Positions 1-10,038 of a DNA stretch of 40,492 bases are shown here, piece after piece. The translations under genes and the position numbers were made by a program. The DNA lies in the NCBI GenBank assembly GCA_002077045.2, contig KZ111146.1:956660-997151 (forward strand), in the 5' to 3' direction. The DNA comes from Rachicladosporium sp. CCFEE 5018 (taxonomy: Eukaryota; Ascomycota; Dothideomycetes; Cladosporiales; Cladosporiaceae). Position 1 is the first letter of the stretch; each line of letters begins with the position of its first letter. The notes under the pieces were generated by a model. The model had not been told where the DNA came from. It worked only from the letters and a program-made list of their open reading frames with translations, and searched no databases.

Positions 1-825
1 GATTCTCGCGTCAGGACTGTGAAGCAGAACCATAGCTCGAAGAATGCCCCGGTCGCCGATCAAGTCTCAGAGGCCGACGATGACCTCTCCTCCCGCGATG
101 CTAGTTCGCCCGCCCTCCAAGCCGGTGACGTGTCAGACATGATGGAGCCTAAGGCTTCAGGACCCAAGGCACTCCGCCTCACAGCCTCCACTGGGCCAGA
201 GAAGTCCCGCGCACCCAAAGAGGTCAAAGAGCAGCAAGTCGAGACAAAGAAGCAGCGTCAGAACAGGCAGAAAGTGGAGCAGCGCAAGCTTGAGCGCGAG
301 GCCGAGGAAGCTGATCGCAAAGCCCTCGCAGAGCGTCAGCGTCGCTCTGCCCGCGAGGCTCGCGGCGAGCCAGCCAAGAACGGTGTCCCCGTTGCTCCCG
401 CACCAGCCAACAACCCCTGGGCTGCCTCGAACGCCGCCGGAGCCACTGCCACACAGTCTGCTGGTCTGACCAATGGCGGACCCATGCTGGACACTTTTGA
501 CGCAGAGGACACGAGCAGTGAAGACGGTGCCAAGCAACCGAGCACTGCGCCTAGCAGCACCACAGAGGGCAATGGAGCTCAGAGCGAAGAGCAGCAGGTC
601 GCGCGGGCCGTGAAGGAGAGTGAGGATGTGAGTGGGTGGACTACTGTTGGTGAGGTCAAGAAGGGAAAGGGCAAAGTAAGCGAGACTACTGCTGCGCCTG
701 TGGTCAAGGAGAATGCAAAGCCCAAGAAGACTGTCAGCAGTGCGCCTACGGCCAAGGGCAAGGGCTTTGAGGTCCTTGGAGGTGGCGACTTGGATGCTAG
801 CAATCCCGAGGCTTGGACTGCTTGA
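1..825 (+). CDS. 3' end of an unrecognised charged, low-complexity protein (partial)
   Basis: The reading frame is open from the first base, so the 5' part lies outside the window; the GTG at 19 is not a credible start. About 274 residues are visible. They are rich in Glu, Lys, Arg, Gln, Ala and Ser. A strongly charged segment, probably helical or coiled-coil (about residues 75-120: many K/R/E/Q, e.g. KKQRQNRQKVEQRKLEREAE), is followed by a Pro/Ala/Ser linker. Near the C-terminus is a GWTTVGEVKKGKGK element, and the protein ends ...NPEAWTA. The layout resembles fungal cytosolic or ribosome-associated proteins with a basic coiled coil, but I do not recognise the family and propose no function. 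No transmembrane segment is visible. Confidence 0.6.
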   Translation, partial: DSRVRTVKQNHSSKNAPVADQVSEADDDLSSRDASSPALQAGDVSDMMEPKASGPKALRLTASTGPEKSRAPKEVKEQQVETKKQRQNRQKVEQRKLEREAEEADRKALAERQRRSAREARGEPAKNGVPVAPAPANNPWAASNAAGATATQSAGLTNGGPMLDTFDAEDTSSEDGAKQPSTAPSSTTEGNGAQSEEQQVARAVKESEDVSGWTTVGEVKKGKGKVSETTAAPVVKENAKPKKTVSSAPTAKGKGFEVLGGGDLDASNPEAWTA

Positions 826-1506
826 GCTTGCTGAAAGCGAAGACAGGGTGTTCACATACAGCGTGATTAAGGGCGTGATTACAGGCTTGAATTGGAGTAT
901 TTGTTGGTGGTACGGTGATTTGGAATGCAAAGTATTGGGAGAGCTGGCGTTTGCGCATTGTCGCCTACCTGACCAGATGGTCATGGTAAAGAGGCTTAGC
1001 CTTTGCACGCGACCACTAGATAGTCTATGTACTTGGTCCTGCCATACAACACAAAAGCACCATTCGAACTCCCAGCTCACCCGTCAGTGAACGTCCTCGT
1101 AATTGCGCGGTCCGCTCAAGTTCCTCTCCTCAATAAACGCAGCACAAGCTGACCTCTGCACCCTCAGCAATTCGAGGTTGTGAGCCTGTCCACGTGTGTC
1201 CTCTGTGTCCTACTGGACAATCCCCATTGCCCAATATCACGGCTTACATACACTGCAAGCATCCATAGTCAATTGCGGAACTTTATGTGAGACTCCGTGC
1301 ACAAAGAACAGCTGGCCAAGCTTCCAATCCAACTTCACCCCCACATTGACTGGCTGGAAAGTAGCGGTATAACGCGAGTGTTGTACCTGCTTCATGCGTT
1401 GCTTCTCGATCTATTCTTACCGTCCTTGTCTTGCTCTCACTAAAGCAAGTCCGTGAGCTCGCCGCTCCCCTGCCTTGCCCTCTCGCCCACCCCTCCCACC
1501 GCCATC
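826..1506. other. Intergenic: 3' UTR of first gene and promoter/5' UTR of ERV29
   Basis: About 680 bp separate two genes on the + strand. No frame here shows a recognisable protein. It should contain the terminator of the first gene and the promoter of ERV29. CT-rich tracts just before 1507 (around 1420-1500) are typical of fungal core promoters or 5' UTRs. Confidence 0.5.
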
Positions 1507-2611
1507 ATGGCGCAAATCCGCGGCACCGCGTCTTACAACCTCAATGGGCCTTCAAACAACTCTTTCCAGAACTCGAGATCCGAAGCGACGAATGATCCGT
1601 CGCCTTTAGATGCTATCCGCGCGCAGACGAGTAAGATCGAGGACTGGCTAGACACGATCAGCGATCCGGTGAAACCGTATTTACCGGCTATTGGGCGGTT
1701 CTTGATTGTGGTCACGTTCTTGGAGGATGCGTTGAGGATACTCACGCAGTGGAATGATCAGTTGGTGTATTTGAGGGATTATCGGAAGAGTGAGTCGTAC
1801 TGTCTTGAGTAGATAGAATGGTGGATGTGTCCAGACCCGAGCGCAGACGATGGAGACAGCACTGGCCAGCACAGAATACAAGAATCGCAGGCCTATTGAA
1901 GCGATAGCTGACACTGAAGCTCTGCAGTTCCCTACGGCATAACCCACCTCTTCCTCCTCCTCAACGTCCTCGCAATGATAACTTGCTCAACCCTCATCAT
2001 CGCACGCAAACAATCCGAATACGCCGTCATAGGGCTCATAACCGTCGTCGTAACGCAAGCCCTCGGCTACGGCCTAATCTTCGACTTGAACTTCTTCCTC
2101 CGAAACCTCTCCGTCATGGGCGGTCTGCTCATGGTCCTTTCCGATTCTTGGGTGCGCAAGAAGTTCGCCCCGGCTGGATTACCGACGCTGGATGAGAAGG
2201 ACAGGAAGATGTACTTCCAGCTCGCGGGAAGGGTGCTGTTGATTTTCTTGTTTGTTGGGTTTGTATTTGCTGGGGAGTGGAATTTTGGGAGGGTGGTGGT
2301 GATTTTGATTGGGGCTGTGGCTTGTGTTATGGTTGCTGTGGGGTTTAAGGCGAAGTGGAGCGCGATTATATTGGTGATGATTCTGAGTGTTTTCAATGTG
2401 TTTGTGAACAACTTCTGGACGGTATGTTTTCCTGCTCTCTTGGGCGGAGCGCATTACTGACTGAGAGCACTAGCTACACGAACACCACCCGCACAAGGAC
2501 TTCGCGAAGTACGACTTCTTCCAGATCTTGTCGATCGTCGGTGGGCTTCTCTTGCTCGTTAACATGGGGCCGGGGCAAGTCAGCTTTGACGAAAAGAAGA
2601 AGGTCTACTAG
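1507..2611 (+). CDS. ERV29: SURF4/Erv29-family ER cargo receptor
   Basis: Erv29/SURF4 is a multispanning membrane protein that loads soluble secretory cargo into COPII vesicles and cycles between ER and Golgi. Three exons give an uninterrupted frame: 1507-1789, 1928-2421 and 2474-2611 (introns 1790-1927, GTGAGT...CAG, and 2422-2473, GTATGT...TAG), for 304 residues, the usual family length. The start at 1507 has a good context (GCCATCATGG); an upstream GTG in frame is ignored. Residues 30-95 hold the family's N-terminal signature (DPVKPYLPAIGRFLIVVTFLEDALR, shown only in part here), and the intron 1 junction restores RKIPYGITHLFLLLNVLAM. Several hydrophobic membrane segments follow. The C-terminus KKVY is a classical KKxx dilysine COPI retrieval signal, which independently supports exon 3. 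Identification is firm. Confidence 0.93.
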
Positions 2612-3122
2612 ACGCGACTTGAACGTCTGCACCTGCGTAAGGCTGGAAAAGTTACAGGTTTACATAGCCATGGCATTGCGGCGCTGGTTAGGCGGCATTT
2701 AAATGCGAAGGAAGGCGTACGCGCTGTCACCTAGAGCTCTGTAGAGAGAGGTAAAGTGTTGATCACTCCATATCTGCCTTCTCCACGCGGAGGCATCTCC
2801 ACTGGACTTCTGATAGCGTTGGCTACTAGTTTGGTGTTCGAAGTCGTTATGCTAAGCTCTGTCGACAGATCTGACCTACGTGACTCTTCATAGTGGTCAG
2901 ATTCTGTAACATACGATATGCCAAGTCAGTAGGCAGGTAGCACACATACGGAGGATATACATGCAGTACCTACATGGGGTCCATATTTCGATTTCATGTC
3001 ACGTGAACATGCGTTTCACGCGCTAGTACACCTGCTCAATGCTTCACTCGCAACCATCAATTATACAATATCATTTGATCTTTCACGTGTCTTCTTTATA
3101 GCTCCATTGCAGAGGCGCAATA
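2612..3122. other. Intergenic: ERV29 3' UTR and NUP84 promoter
   Basis: A 511 bp spacer between two + strand genes. No coding frame is recognisable. Several CACGTG-like or TCACGTG words (around 2999-3005 and 3083-3090) lie in the last 130 bp before NUP84 and could be bHLH sites, but such short words are weak evidence. Confidence 0.4.
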
Positions 3123-6009
3123 ATGGCGCCTATCCGCAAGTCTGCTGCTCCTGCAGCATCCAAAGTCGGACCCACCCGCAAACCTCGCGTGCCTCGTAGA
3201 GAGCAGAGTGACAGCTGGGAACTGCTCCACCGCCAGCGCTCGGCCTCCTCAGCCGAAGACGACGACGACGACGACGAGGCAAACGCAATGGCGCTGCAAC
3301 TCTCCACTCCGCCGCCGGAAGATGTCTCAGAAAGCGTGGAGTTGCGCTTGGTCGCCGAGAGGGTGGGCAAGGAGGTCGAAGTCTTCGCCGAGACCATAGA
3401 TAAGTTCTATGATGATCTAGCTGGTATAGCGAGTGGGAATGATGTCGAAGACAGGGCTGAAAGACACGAAGCGGCGCATGAGCTAGTCGTCAGGTTCAAA
3501 GAGCTCGCTGAGGAGGCTGCTGCAGAAGTCGGCGGTCAGGCATCTGAGGATTCGAAGCTGCTGCAAGAGGCGAGGGACTTTACTCAGGAGGCGGAGACCT
3601 GGGAGCTGTTCCGACTGGTGATTGAGCTGCATCATGATCCCAATGCTGCAGGATTGGCTGAACAGAAGCAAGACAGGCTAGCAAAGATGGGGAGCGTGCA
3701 TCGCTACACATCCGAGCATCAGCTATTTGACCGATTCCTGCTGGAGGATGATCTGGCAATGCAGAGATGGAAGATCAAGAGCTGGTTGGAGAACAGCGCT
3801 GCACAGGACGGGTTGATGGAGAATTTGCAGGAGCAGGCCGGCAACGCGAGGAGTGGGTGGATGCACACAAGAGAGAAGATCAAGGGAGAGAAGAGATTAC
3901 GGACGTGGCCTAGCCCGGACTCCTCGCCCCTGCCGCAACTGAGGAGCAAGGACGGAGAGCTGGTCGCCACGAGTCTGGACCCTGATGCAGCTCTAAGACA
4001 AGACAGATCACTGATGTCAGAGGACGCTGCCAATGAGCGAGCGATGTGGCAGGTCGTCTGGGCGATGCTTCGGCGTGGTGCTGAATGGCCAGATATCTGT
4101 GAGTGGTGCGAAGGTAGGCAAGAGGGTTGGCGAGCTGTGCTACTGGAAAGCGGGCTGGCTCAGCCAGATGCGCCAGCGAATGTGGCTTGGAGGAAGATGT
4201 GCACGGTCGCCTCAAGCGCAAGAGGCATTGACGATCACGAGGCTGCAGTCTACGCACTCCTGGGAGGTGGCAATGTTCAGGCAGTCAATGCTGTCAGTCA
4301 CGGAGTCGACGATCAGTTATTCGCTCACTTCAGCGCCGCCCTGTCACAGCAATTTGATCACTATCTGCAAGCGAACTACCCGGACAGAGTGCCACCGGCC
4401 TACAGGAAGGCAGCAGTCGGAAGCGCTGCAAATGCCGATCAAGCACAGAACGAGATCAACGACCTCATCTACAGCCTTCGCAAGAAGCAAGACACGAAAG
4501 ATGAAGCTGCTCTGCCACTTAAGATCGTGCAAAGCTATCTCTTTGCCAACGAAACCGAGAGCTTTGTGCACACGCTTGGATCTGCGATCGTGGAAACTGG
4601 TATGCTCACTGGCAACACTGGCGATCTGGCTGAGCGCATCAAACGATCTCAATTCCCCGAAGCAGGCGTTCTTGCGAGTCCCAATGGCCTCCGAATAGCA
4701 GCGCATGTGTGCCTGGTCTTACAGGTGATCCGAGAAGACTCCCTGGACCCAGAAGATGCTGATGTAGAGGACAACATCGTTGAGGCTTACATACAGACAC
4801 TCCGGGCGAGCGGGAAGCGAGACTTGACGCCACTGTACGCTTCGAGATTACAGATTGCTCGATACACCAAGGCCCAGGCGAAGGTGCTAGAAGATGTGAA
4901 GAAGGCGAGTGAGATGAAGCAGCTGCTCAATCTGATGGTCCCGCGAGACATGGACGTCATGGCGATACTGGAGTATCAACTCTCGTCACTGTTACAGAAG
5001 CTTAAAGGAGAATCCAAGGAGACACCAAAGTTTTCGATGCTTGAGCAGAGCGATCACGAGACATTACCCGGACGTGGTATCAAGGTCAATGCATTGCCAA
5101 CGGAGCAATCCACCGACGAGGAGCGCCTTGTGCAGAGCCTGGCGTGGTACATCCAGATCACAGGTCATTGGAAGGAAACGTTCAGCGCCTTGACCAGGGC
5201 GGTGCGCACAGCTCTCGGTAATCGTCTACCAATCCTTTACCTAATCGCTATTGCTGACAATTGTTGCAGTTCACGGACGCTTCGCACTAGCGCACGCCAT
5301 CTTTGCCCAGTATCCCAGCGGCGCCATAACCGAGCGGAAATCTAATGAAGTCCTAGGCCAAACCTTCGACTTCCTCTCCGAGGACGAAGCACCCACAGAT
5401 CTAGCCCTTCGATCACGCTACAATGTCATGCTCCGCCAGGTCAAGGTCTACATGCAGCTCGAACAGCTCATCGCGGCCTTGGCAACCATGTCAGACTACC
5501 GCAACGCTGAGGCGAAATACTTAGACGCCGAGCCAAGACCGATTTCGGTACCTCGCCCGCTCACGCAAGCTAAGGACCTCGTGAACGACATTATGGGCAC
5601 TCTCCTCCAATCTCCGTTCCTCGTGGACTCGGCCAACGAAGCCGAGGCCGTGGATTTCTCAGTCATCCGGCAGGTCTACCTCACTGAGGCCATCATCGCT
5701 TACGTCATTATTCTCCACAGTGCCGCGCGTGTCATTAGCCGTGGCTCGCTGCTGCGCGCCATGGATGTCCCCATTGCTGTTGCGAAGGAGGAGCTGCGTT
5801 TGACGGTTCCTTTTGTGGATAGTGGACGGATGGGCGAGCTGGTTGAATTACTCGCGAGGTGTGCGAAGGCACTTGTCGTGCTGCAGGGTAGTTCTAAGAA
5901 GAAACTTGTGGGCGGACGGGACCTTGGGAACCGAATTGGGAAAGAAGTTTCGATTTGGGCTGTGGGGGCACAGAGGCAGGCAATTGAGGGGAGGGAGGAG
6001 ATGGTGTGA
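3123..6009 (+). CDS. NUP84: Nucleoporin Nup84/Nup107 (Y-complex)
   Basis: Nup84 (animal Nup107) is an alpha-solenoid scaffold subunit of the Nup107-160 Y-complex of the nuclear pore. Exon 1 is 3123-5217 and exon 2 is 5270-6009; the 52 bp intron 5218-5269 (GTAATC...TTGCAG, CTGAC branch site) joins in phase to give ...RAL-VHGRFALAHAIFAQYP. The product is 944 residues, close to animal Nup107 and longer than budding-yeast Nup84. The N-terminal 80 residues are basic and disordered with an Asp run encoded by six GAC codons (3258-3275). From about residue 90 the protein is helical. Family-like features include LDPDAALRQDR followed by a W-rich helix pair (ERAMWQVVWAMLRRG, then WRAVLLESG), and LAWYIQITGHWKETFSAL near residue 680. 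Assignment rests on the pattern and order of these motifs and on length, not on a catalytic signature. Confidence 0.8.
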
Positions 6010-6365
6010 GACAGAGGATGTGGCTGCATGACAGCACGAGTAGACAAAAGCGCTTCAGTGCTGTGGTAGCGGTTAGGAGGTGTAAGGGGTATAGCCACTC
6101 AGATGCGAGAAGGCACCAATGGTGTTAGATCGGGAGTAGCCGCCGCTAGCAATGGTCAGCATTTCGAAGTGAAGATATCGCCCTAGCGTTTGCACATCAA
6201 AGCGGTGGAAGTCGGTAGGCGAGTGTTCAGATCGTTGAGCAATGTATCGAACCCACTATTGCATCTTCGCACTGCTCCGACAATTCGCCACGTCTGCAGT
6301 CACTTGAAGCGATCTTTGACTTCCTCATCACGCTCGAATCTCAACATGAAGTGACCTCCCAATCA
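6010..6365. promoter_or_regulatory. NUP84-DHX35 spacer with a two-codon upstream ORF
   Basis: 356 bp between two + strand genes. At 6345-6353 there is a minimal upstream ORF, ATG AAG TGA, with an A at minus 3 (AACATGA). It ends 12 bases before the DHX35 start codon at 6366. If transcription starts upstream of 6345, ribosomes would meet this start-stop-like element first, which usually lowers main ORF translation. Nothing else is recognisable in the spacer. Confidence 0.4.
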
Positions 6366-8466
6366 ATGGCGGACTCCGACATCTTCATTCCCTCCATCCA
6401 CAAGCCTGCCGCACTACTTCCAATCGCCCGCCACAAAGACGCTCTGCTCTACACAATCGAAACGAACCAAGTCACCATCGTAGTCGGCCAAACGGGATCC
6501 GGCAAAACCACCCAGCTCCCGCAATACCTGGAGCGAGCAGGGTATTGCAATGACGGAAAGCTCATTGCCGTCACTCAGGCACGTAACCTGTCGATTGTCT
6601 TAATATCAAATCAAAGTTGACGCAACTCACAGACCCCATAGCCCCGTCGGATAGCGGCAACGACGGTAGCTTCTCGCGTCGCCCAGGAAGTTGGCTGTCA
6701 GCTAGGCCAGCAGGTGGGTTATAGTATCCGATTCGAGGATGTGACGTCCGCGGCTACGAGAATCAAGTTCTTGACCGATGGGCTGCTGTTGCGAGAGGCG
6801 CTTGTGGATCCGCTTTTGACGCGCTATAGCGTTATTGTTGTTGATGAGGCGCATGAGCGGAGCTTGAGCAGCGATGTCTTGCTGGGGGTACTGAAGAAAG
6901 TTTTGAAGCGGCGCCCGGAGTTGAGGGTTGTGGTGAGTTCGGCTACGTTGGTGGCGGAGCAGTTCGTGAGGTTCTTTGCTGGGAAGGATGGGGAGGAGGG
7001 CAGGGTCGTGAGTATTGAGGGGAGAGCGTTTCCTGTCGATGTGCACTACCTAAGTGCAGCAGCCGGAGACTATCTGGACAAGGCTATCAAGACGGTGTTC
7101 GAGGTTCATGCCGATGAGCCGGAAGGCGATGTGCTGGTGTTTCTTACTGGGCGGGATGAGATTGAGAGGGCTATCGAGATGGCTGCTGATCGATTACCTG
7201 ACCTTCCGAAAGGTGCAGATACGTTGGTACCTCTACCGCTATATGCTGGACTACCGACGGAGCAGCAAATGTACGTCTTCGAGCCGGCAAGCGAAGGGAC
7301 GAGGAAAGTGATCTTCGCTACGAACATCGCCGAGGCCAGCGTTACAATCGAGGGCATTGTCTTTGTCATCGACTGCGGCTTCGTCAAGCTGCGAGCATAT
7401 AATCCCACCACCGGGATCGAGACCCTCACAGCAACGCCGGTCTCGCAAGCCTCAGCAACTCAACGGGCCGGCCGCGCAGGTCGAACAAAGCCAGGGAAAT
7501 GCTATCGCCTATACACCGAGTCCGCATTCCAGAGCCTTCCCGAGACCACGATTCCCGAGGTCCAGCGCTCGAATCTTGCTCCCATCATCCTTCAACTCAA
7601 AGCGTTGGGAATAGACAACATAGCGCGCTTCGACTTTCTCACGCCGCCTCCAGCTGAGCTCATCATCCGCGCTCTCGAGCTGCTGTATTCGCTGGGCGCA
7701 TTGGATGACTACGCCAAACTCACGAAGCCTCTCGGAACGCGCATGGCTGAGATAGCTTTAGAGCCTATGCTCGCAAAGTGCCTCCTCAGCTCTCCGTCTT
7801 TCAACTGCATGAGCGAGATGCTGACGATAGCGGCGATGACGAGTCTCCAGGGCAATGTATGGTTCTCGCACGGCAGTAAAAAGCAAGAAGAGACTGCGAG
7901 ACGGAAGTTCGCAGTCGAAGAGGGCGATCATCTGACGGTGCTGAACATCTACCAGGCTTTCGTCACCGAGGGCAAGAAGGACTCGAAATGGTGCCAGCAG
8001 CATTACCTGAACTTCAAGTCTATGATCAGGGCTGTGAGTATTCGTAACCAGCTGAAGCGCTATCTGGAGCGGTTTGGGATGGATGTAAACGAATCGCTTG
8101 CGGGTGATGGGAACGCTGTGCTGCGCGTTGGTGGGATGCCGAAGGAAGAAAGTATCAGGCGATGTTTGACGAGCGGTTACTTCGCGCATGCGGCGAGGAT
8201 GGCGCCTGACGGGACGTTCAGGACTGTGGATGGAGGGACGGTGTTGCATGCGCATCCGAGTAGTCTGATGTTCAATCGGAAGGCGGATTGGGTGATCTTC
8301 ACCGAAGTGAGTTGTGGCACAACGGTTTGTCTGCTGCGTGACCATTGCTAACAAAGTGCTGCAGATCATGGAGACCGGCGACAAGACGTTCATCAGAGAC
8401 GTCACGAAGATCGAGAAATCGTGGCTGCTCGAGTACGGGTCGTCGTTCTACCATATGAAGCAGTAA
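6366..8466 (+). CDS. DHX35: DEAH-box RNA helicase, DHX35 orthologue
   Basis: DEAH/RHA-type ATP-dependent RNA helicase; DHX35 is found in spliceosome preparations. Three exons: 6366-6578, 6642-8306 and 8365-8466, giving 659 residues. Intron 1 uses GC-AG; intron 2 is GTGAGT...CAG with a perfect TGCTAAC branch site. Motifs are in order: motif I GQTGSGKTT (about residue 45), Ia TQPRRIAA restored by splicing of intron 1, II DEAH, III SSAT, IV VFLTGRDEIE, V TNIAEASVTI, VI QRAGRAGR, then the helicase-associated and OB-fold domains with RKFAVEEGDHLTVLNIYQAF and a final RDVTKIEKSWLLE. The stretches CGFVKLRAYNPTTGIE and RSNLAPIILQLKALGIDN are close to animal DHX35, so I prefer this over Prp22/Prp43. 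The GTG upstream (6351) is rejected as start. Stop lies 5 bp from that of the convergent JmjC gene. Confidence 0.92.
6579..6641 (+). other. Non-canonical GC-AG intron in DHX35
   Basis: The exon must end after CAG (6576-6578) and resume with CCCCGTCGG at 6642 to encode the invariant TQPRRIAA motif. The intron therefore starts GCACGT and ends CATAG (63 bp). The nearby GT at 6584 would put the reading frame out of phase, and the other acceptor at 6632 meets an in-frame TAG. GC-AG introns with a strong upstream CAG are a known minority class of U2 introns. Confidence 0.75.
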
Positions 8467-8471
8467 GGAGG

Positions 8472-9437
8472 TCACCTGAACCACCAATTGACACTGCCAG
8501 TCATGCCTTGTCCAGTTCCGCTGACGCTGTGCCACCAGCCTTTCGGAATGAAGAGCCCATCGCCAGCTTCAAGCTCAGCACACTGCACCCGCCCGGCATA
8601 CTCGGATGCTTCATCCCAGACTGCAGCCTCCAGTGCCTTGCGCTCAGCCCCCTGCATCATCTCCTCGCCCCTCATAGTCGCGTTGGCATCTCCGCCGATC
8701 TGCTCCTGCACGTATGCGAAGATGGCATTGCCAATGGAAGGCGGAAACAGTCTCACTTCCTTGCGTCCAGCCAGCTGCACGAATAGATTGGGGTTCGGAT
8801 CGCGATGTAGTGGCGTGTAGGTAGGTGCTTGACCTAGCCAGATACTAGTTTCGTAGACATCACCTTTCCCAGCCTTCAGTACCAGATCCGGGGTCGGGAC
8901 ATCGTCTCGCAACATTTGCGGCAGATCAGACAATGACGCTTGCGCGAGATACACCCGAGCTGTTGGTGCCGTAAGCGTTGAGGCACTGAAGAAGTCGTTA
9001 GTCGATGAGGTGCGCTTGATCGCTCTAGCCCCAGGTACGAAGCTGCTGAAGTAGCGGCTGGAGCTCTCGGGAACAAATGTAGAGGTAGAAGCGGTGACGC
9101 ACTCAAGGAAGAAGCTTAGGGATTGTTGAATCTGGGTGAAGTTGCCTTCGTTGGTGATCTCCAGTGGCACAATGCTCGATCCGAAGCGAGACAGATAGCG
9201 CGTATTGAGACTAGCGACATCGTCATGTCGAGTGGGAGCTGTGAACCACTTCGCGATGGCTGGAATGTGGGCGAAATGTTGGCGAGGGAGGACATATGGC
9301 GTTGAAGGGGTGAAGGCTAGCTCGCGGAAGGTCTCGATGTTGCCATTGGGAAGTGTTGGGCTCTGCTGTTTGAGATTCCTGGTCGCATAACCCCTATGGA
9401 GGCTGCTTGAGCGTCGCCATATTTGTCGGGCAAGCAT
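8472..9437 (-). CDS. JmjC/cupin-8-type oxygenase-like protein with mitochondrial presequence
   Basis: Single exon of 321 residues with an ATG start at 9437. The first 25 residues (MLARQIWRRSSSLHRGYATR) are Arg/Ser-rich and lack acidic residues, as in mitochondrial presequences. The C-terminal half has the JmjC/cupin metal site: HRD (H211, D213) within TPLHRDPNPNLFVQLAGRKE, and the distal His in FIPKGWWHSV (H303). K226 in GRKEVRLF is in the place where the family binds 2-oxoglutarate. These residues are what Fe(II)/2-oxoglutarate hydroxylases of the FIH/JMJD5/TYW5 type need, so it is probably active, but the substrate is unknown. The middle (about 100-200) is poorly conserved in appearance. 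The gene is convergent with DHX35 (5 bp between stop codons) and divergent from the modin-like gene. Confidence 0.75.
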   Translation of the reverse strand: MLARQIWRRSSSLHRGYATRNLKQQSPTLPNGNIETFRELAFTPSTPYVLPRQHFAHIPAIAKWFTAPTRHDDVASLNTRYLSRFGSSIVPLEITNEGNFTQIQQSLSFFLECVTASTSTFVPESSSRYFSSFVPGARAIKRTSSTNDFFSASTLTAPTARVYLAQASLSDLPQMLRDDVPTPDLVLKAGKGDVYETSIWLGQAPTYTPLHRDPNPNLFVQLAGRKEVRLFPPSIGNAIFAYVQEQIGGDANATMRGEEMMQGAERKALEAAVWDEASEYAGRVQCAELEAGDGLFIPKGWWHSVSGTGQGMTGSVNWWFR

Positions 9438-10038
9438 TGACCAAGCGATGAGAAGCTGAGATGAGCATGAATCTTGATGAGAATGGTCCTGTGGTAGTGA
9501 TGATGGGATGTGGTCCTGGGCAGGTGCCGGTTCGGGGCGGGGAAGTTGCGATCCGATTGGTTGAGTGGTCTACGTACCTGTTACTCAGTTGACCTTTGGA
9601 ACGAGGAGGCTAACCCTTTCGTTTCCGGATTGGAAATTCCGAATTACACGAGTGTGTTGCTGACCCGATGTCGTGCCTAGAGATATTGTATCTTGCATGC
9701 AGGCGAGGCGAGGAGGTGAGTGCGGCTGAGCTGGTCGGGGCCGTGGCAGTGGGACCCCTTTCATTCTCGCGTACGATGCATCTCCAATCCTATATCGTCG
9801 CACCTGAAGCTGCGAGCACTTGATCACGAAGACATTACCATATGTGAAGTGAAATTGGAAGTGTCACCACAGCTGTCTTCTCTCAGCGAGGCCTCGCAAC
9901 GTGTCGATTGAACCACGGAGGCGCGTTAGTTGAGCCGTGATGCGTGCACTGGTTCGCACGGAAGGGATTGAATTACCACTCGAGCTCAGTCACTATCGCC
10001 GCGGACCGTGTCACGAAAGGTGCACGGCTATCCTCACT
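9438..10038. other. Divergent promoter between JmjC gene and modin-like gene
   Basis: About 600 bp separate the two start codons. Small open frames exist on both strands but none looks like protein. The stretch should hold the promoters of both genes. No clear known site stands out. Confidence 0.4.

Noticed and set aside
157..1080. Minus-strand 307-codon ORF at the left end
   Set aside because: Antisense to the charged coiled-coil protein; composition (Leu/Ser/Cys-rich, no motif) fits a shadow of biased codons.
3258..3275. GAC trinucleotide run as a notable repeat
   Set aside because: Six units only, coding for Asp in the disordered N-terminus of NUP84; unremarkable.
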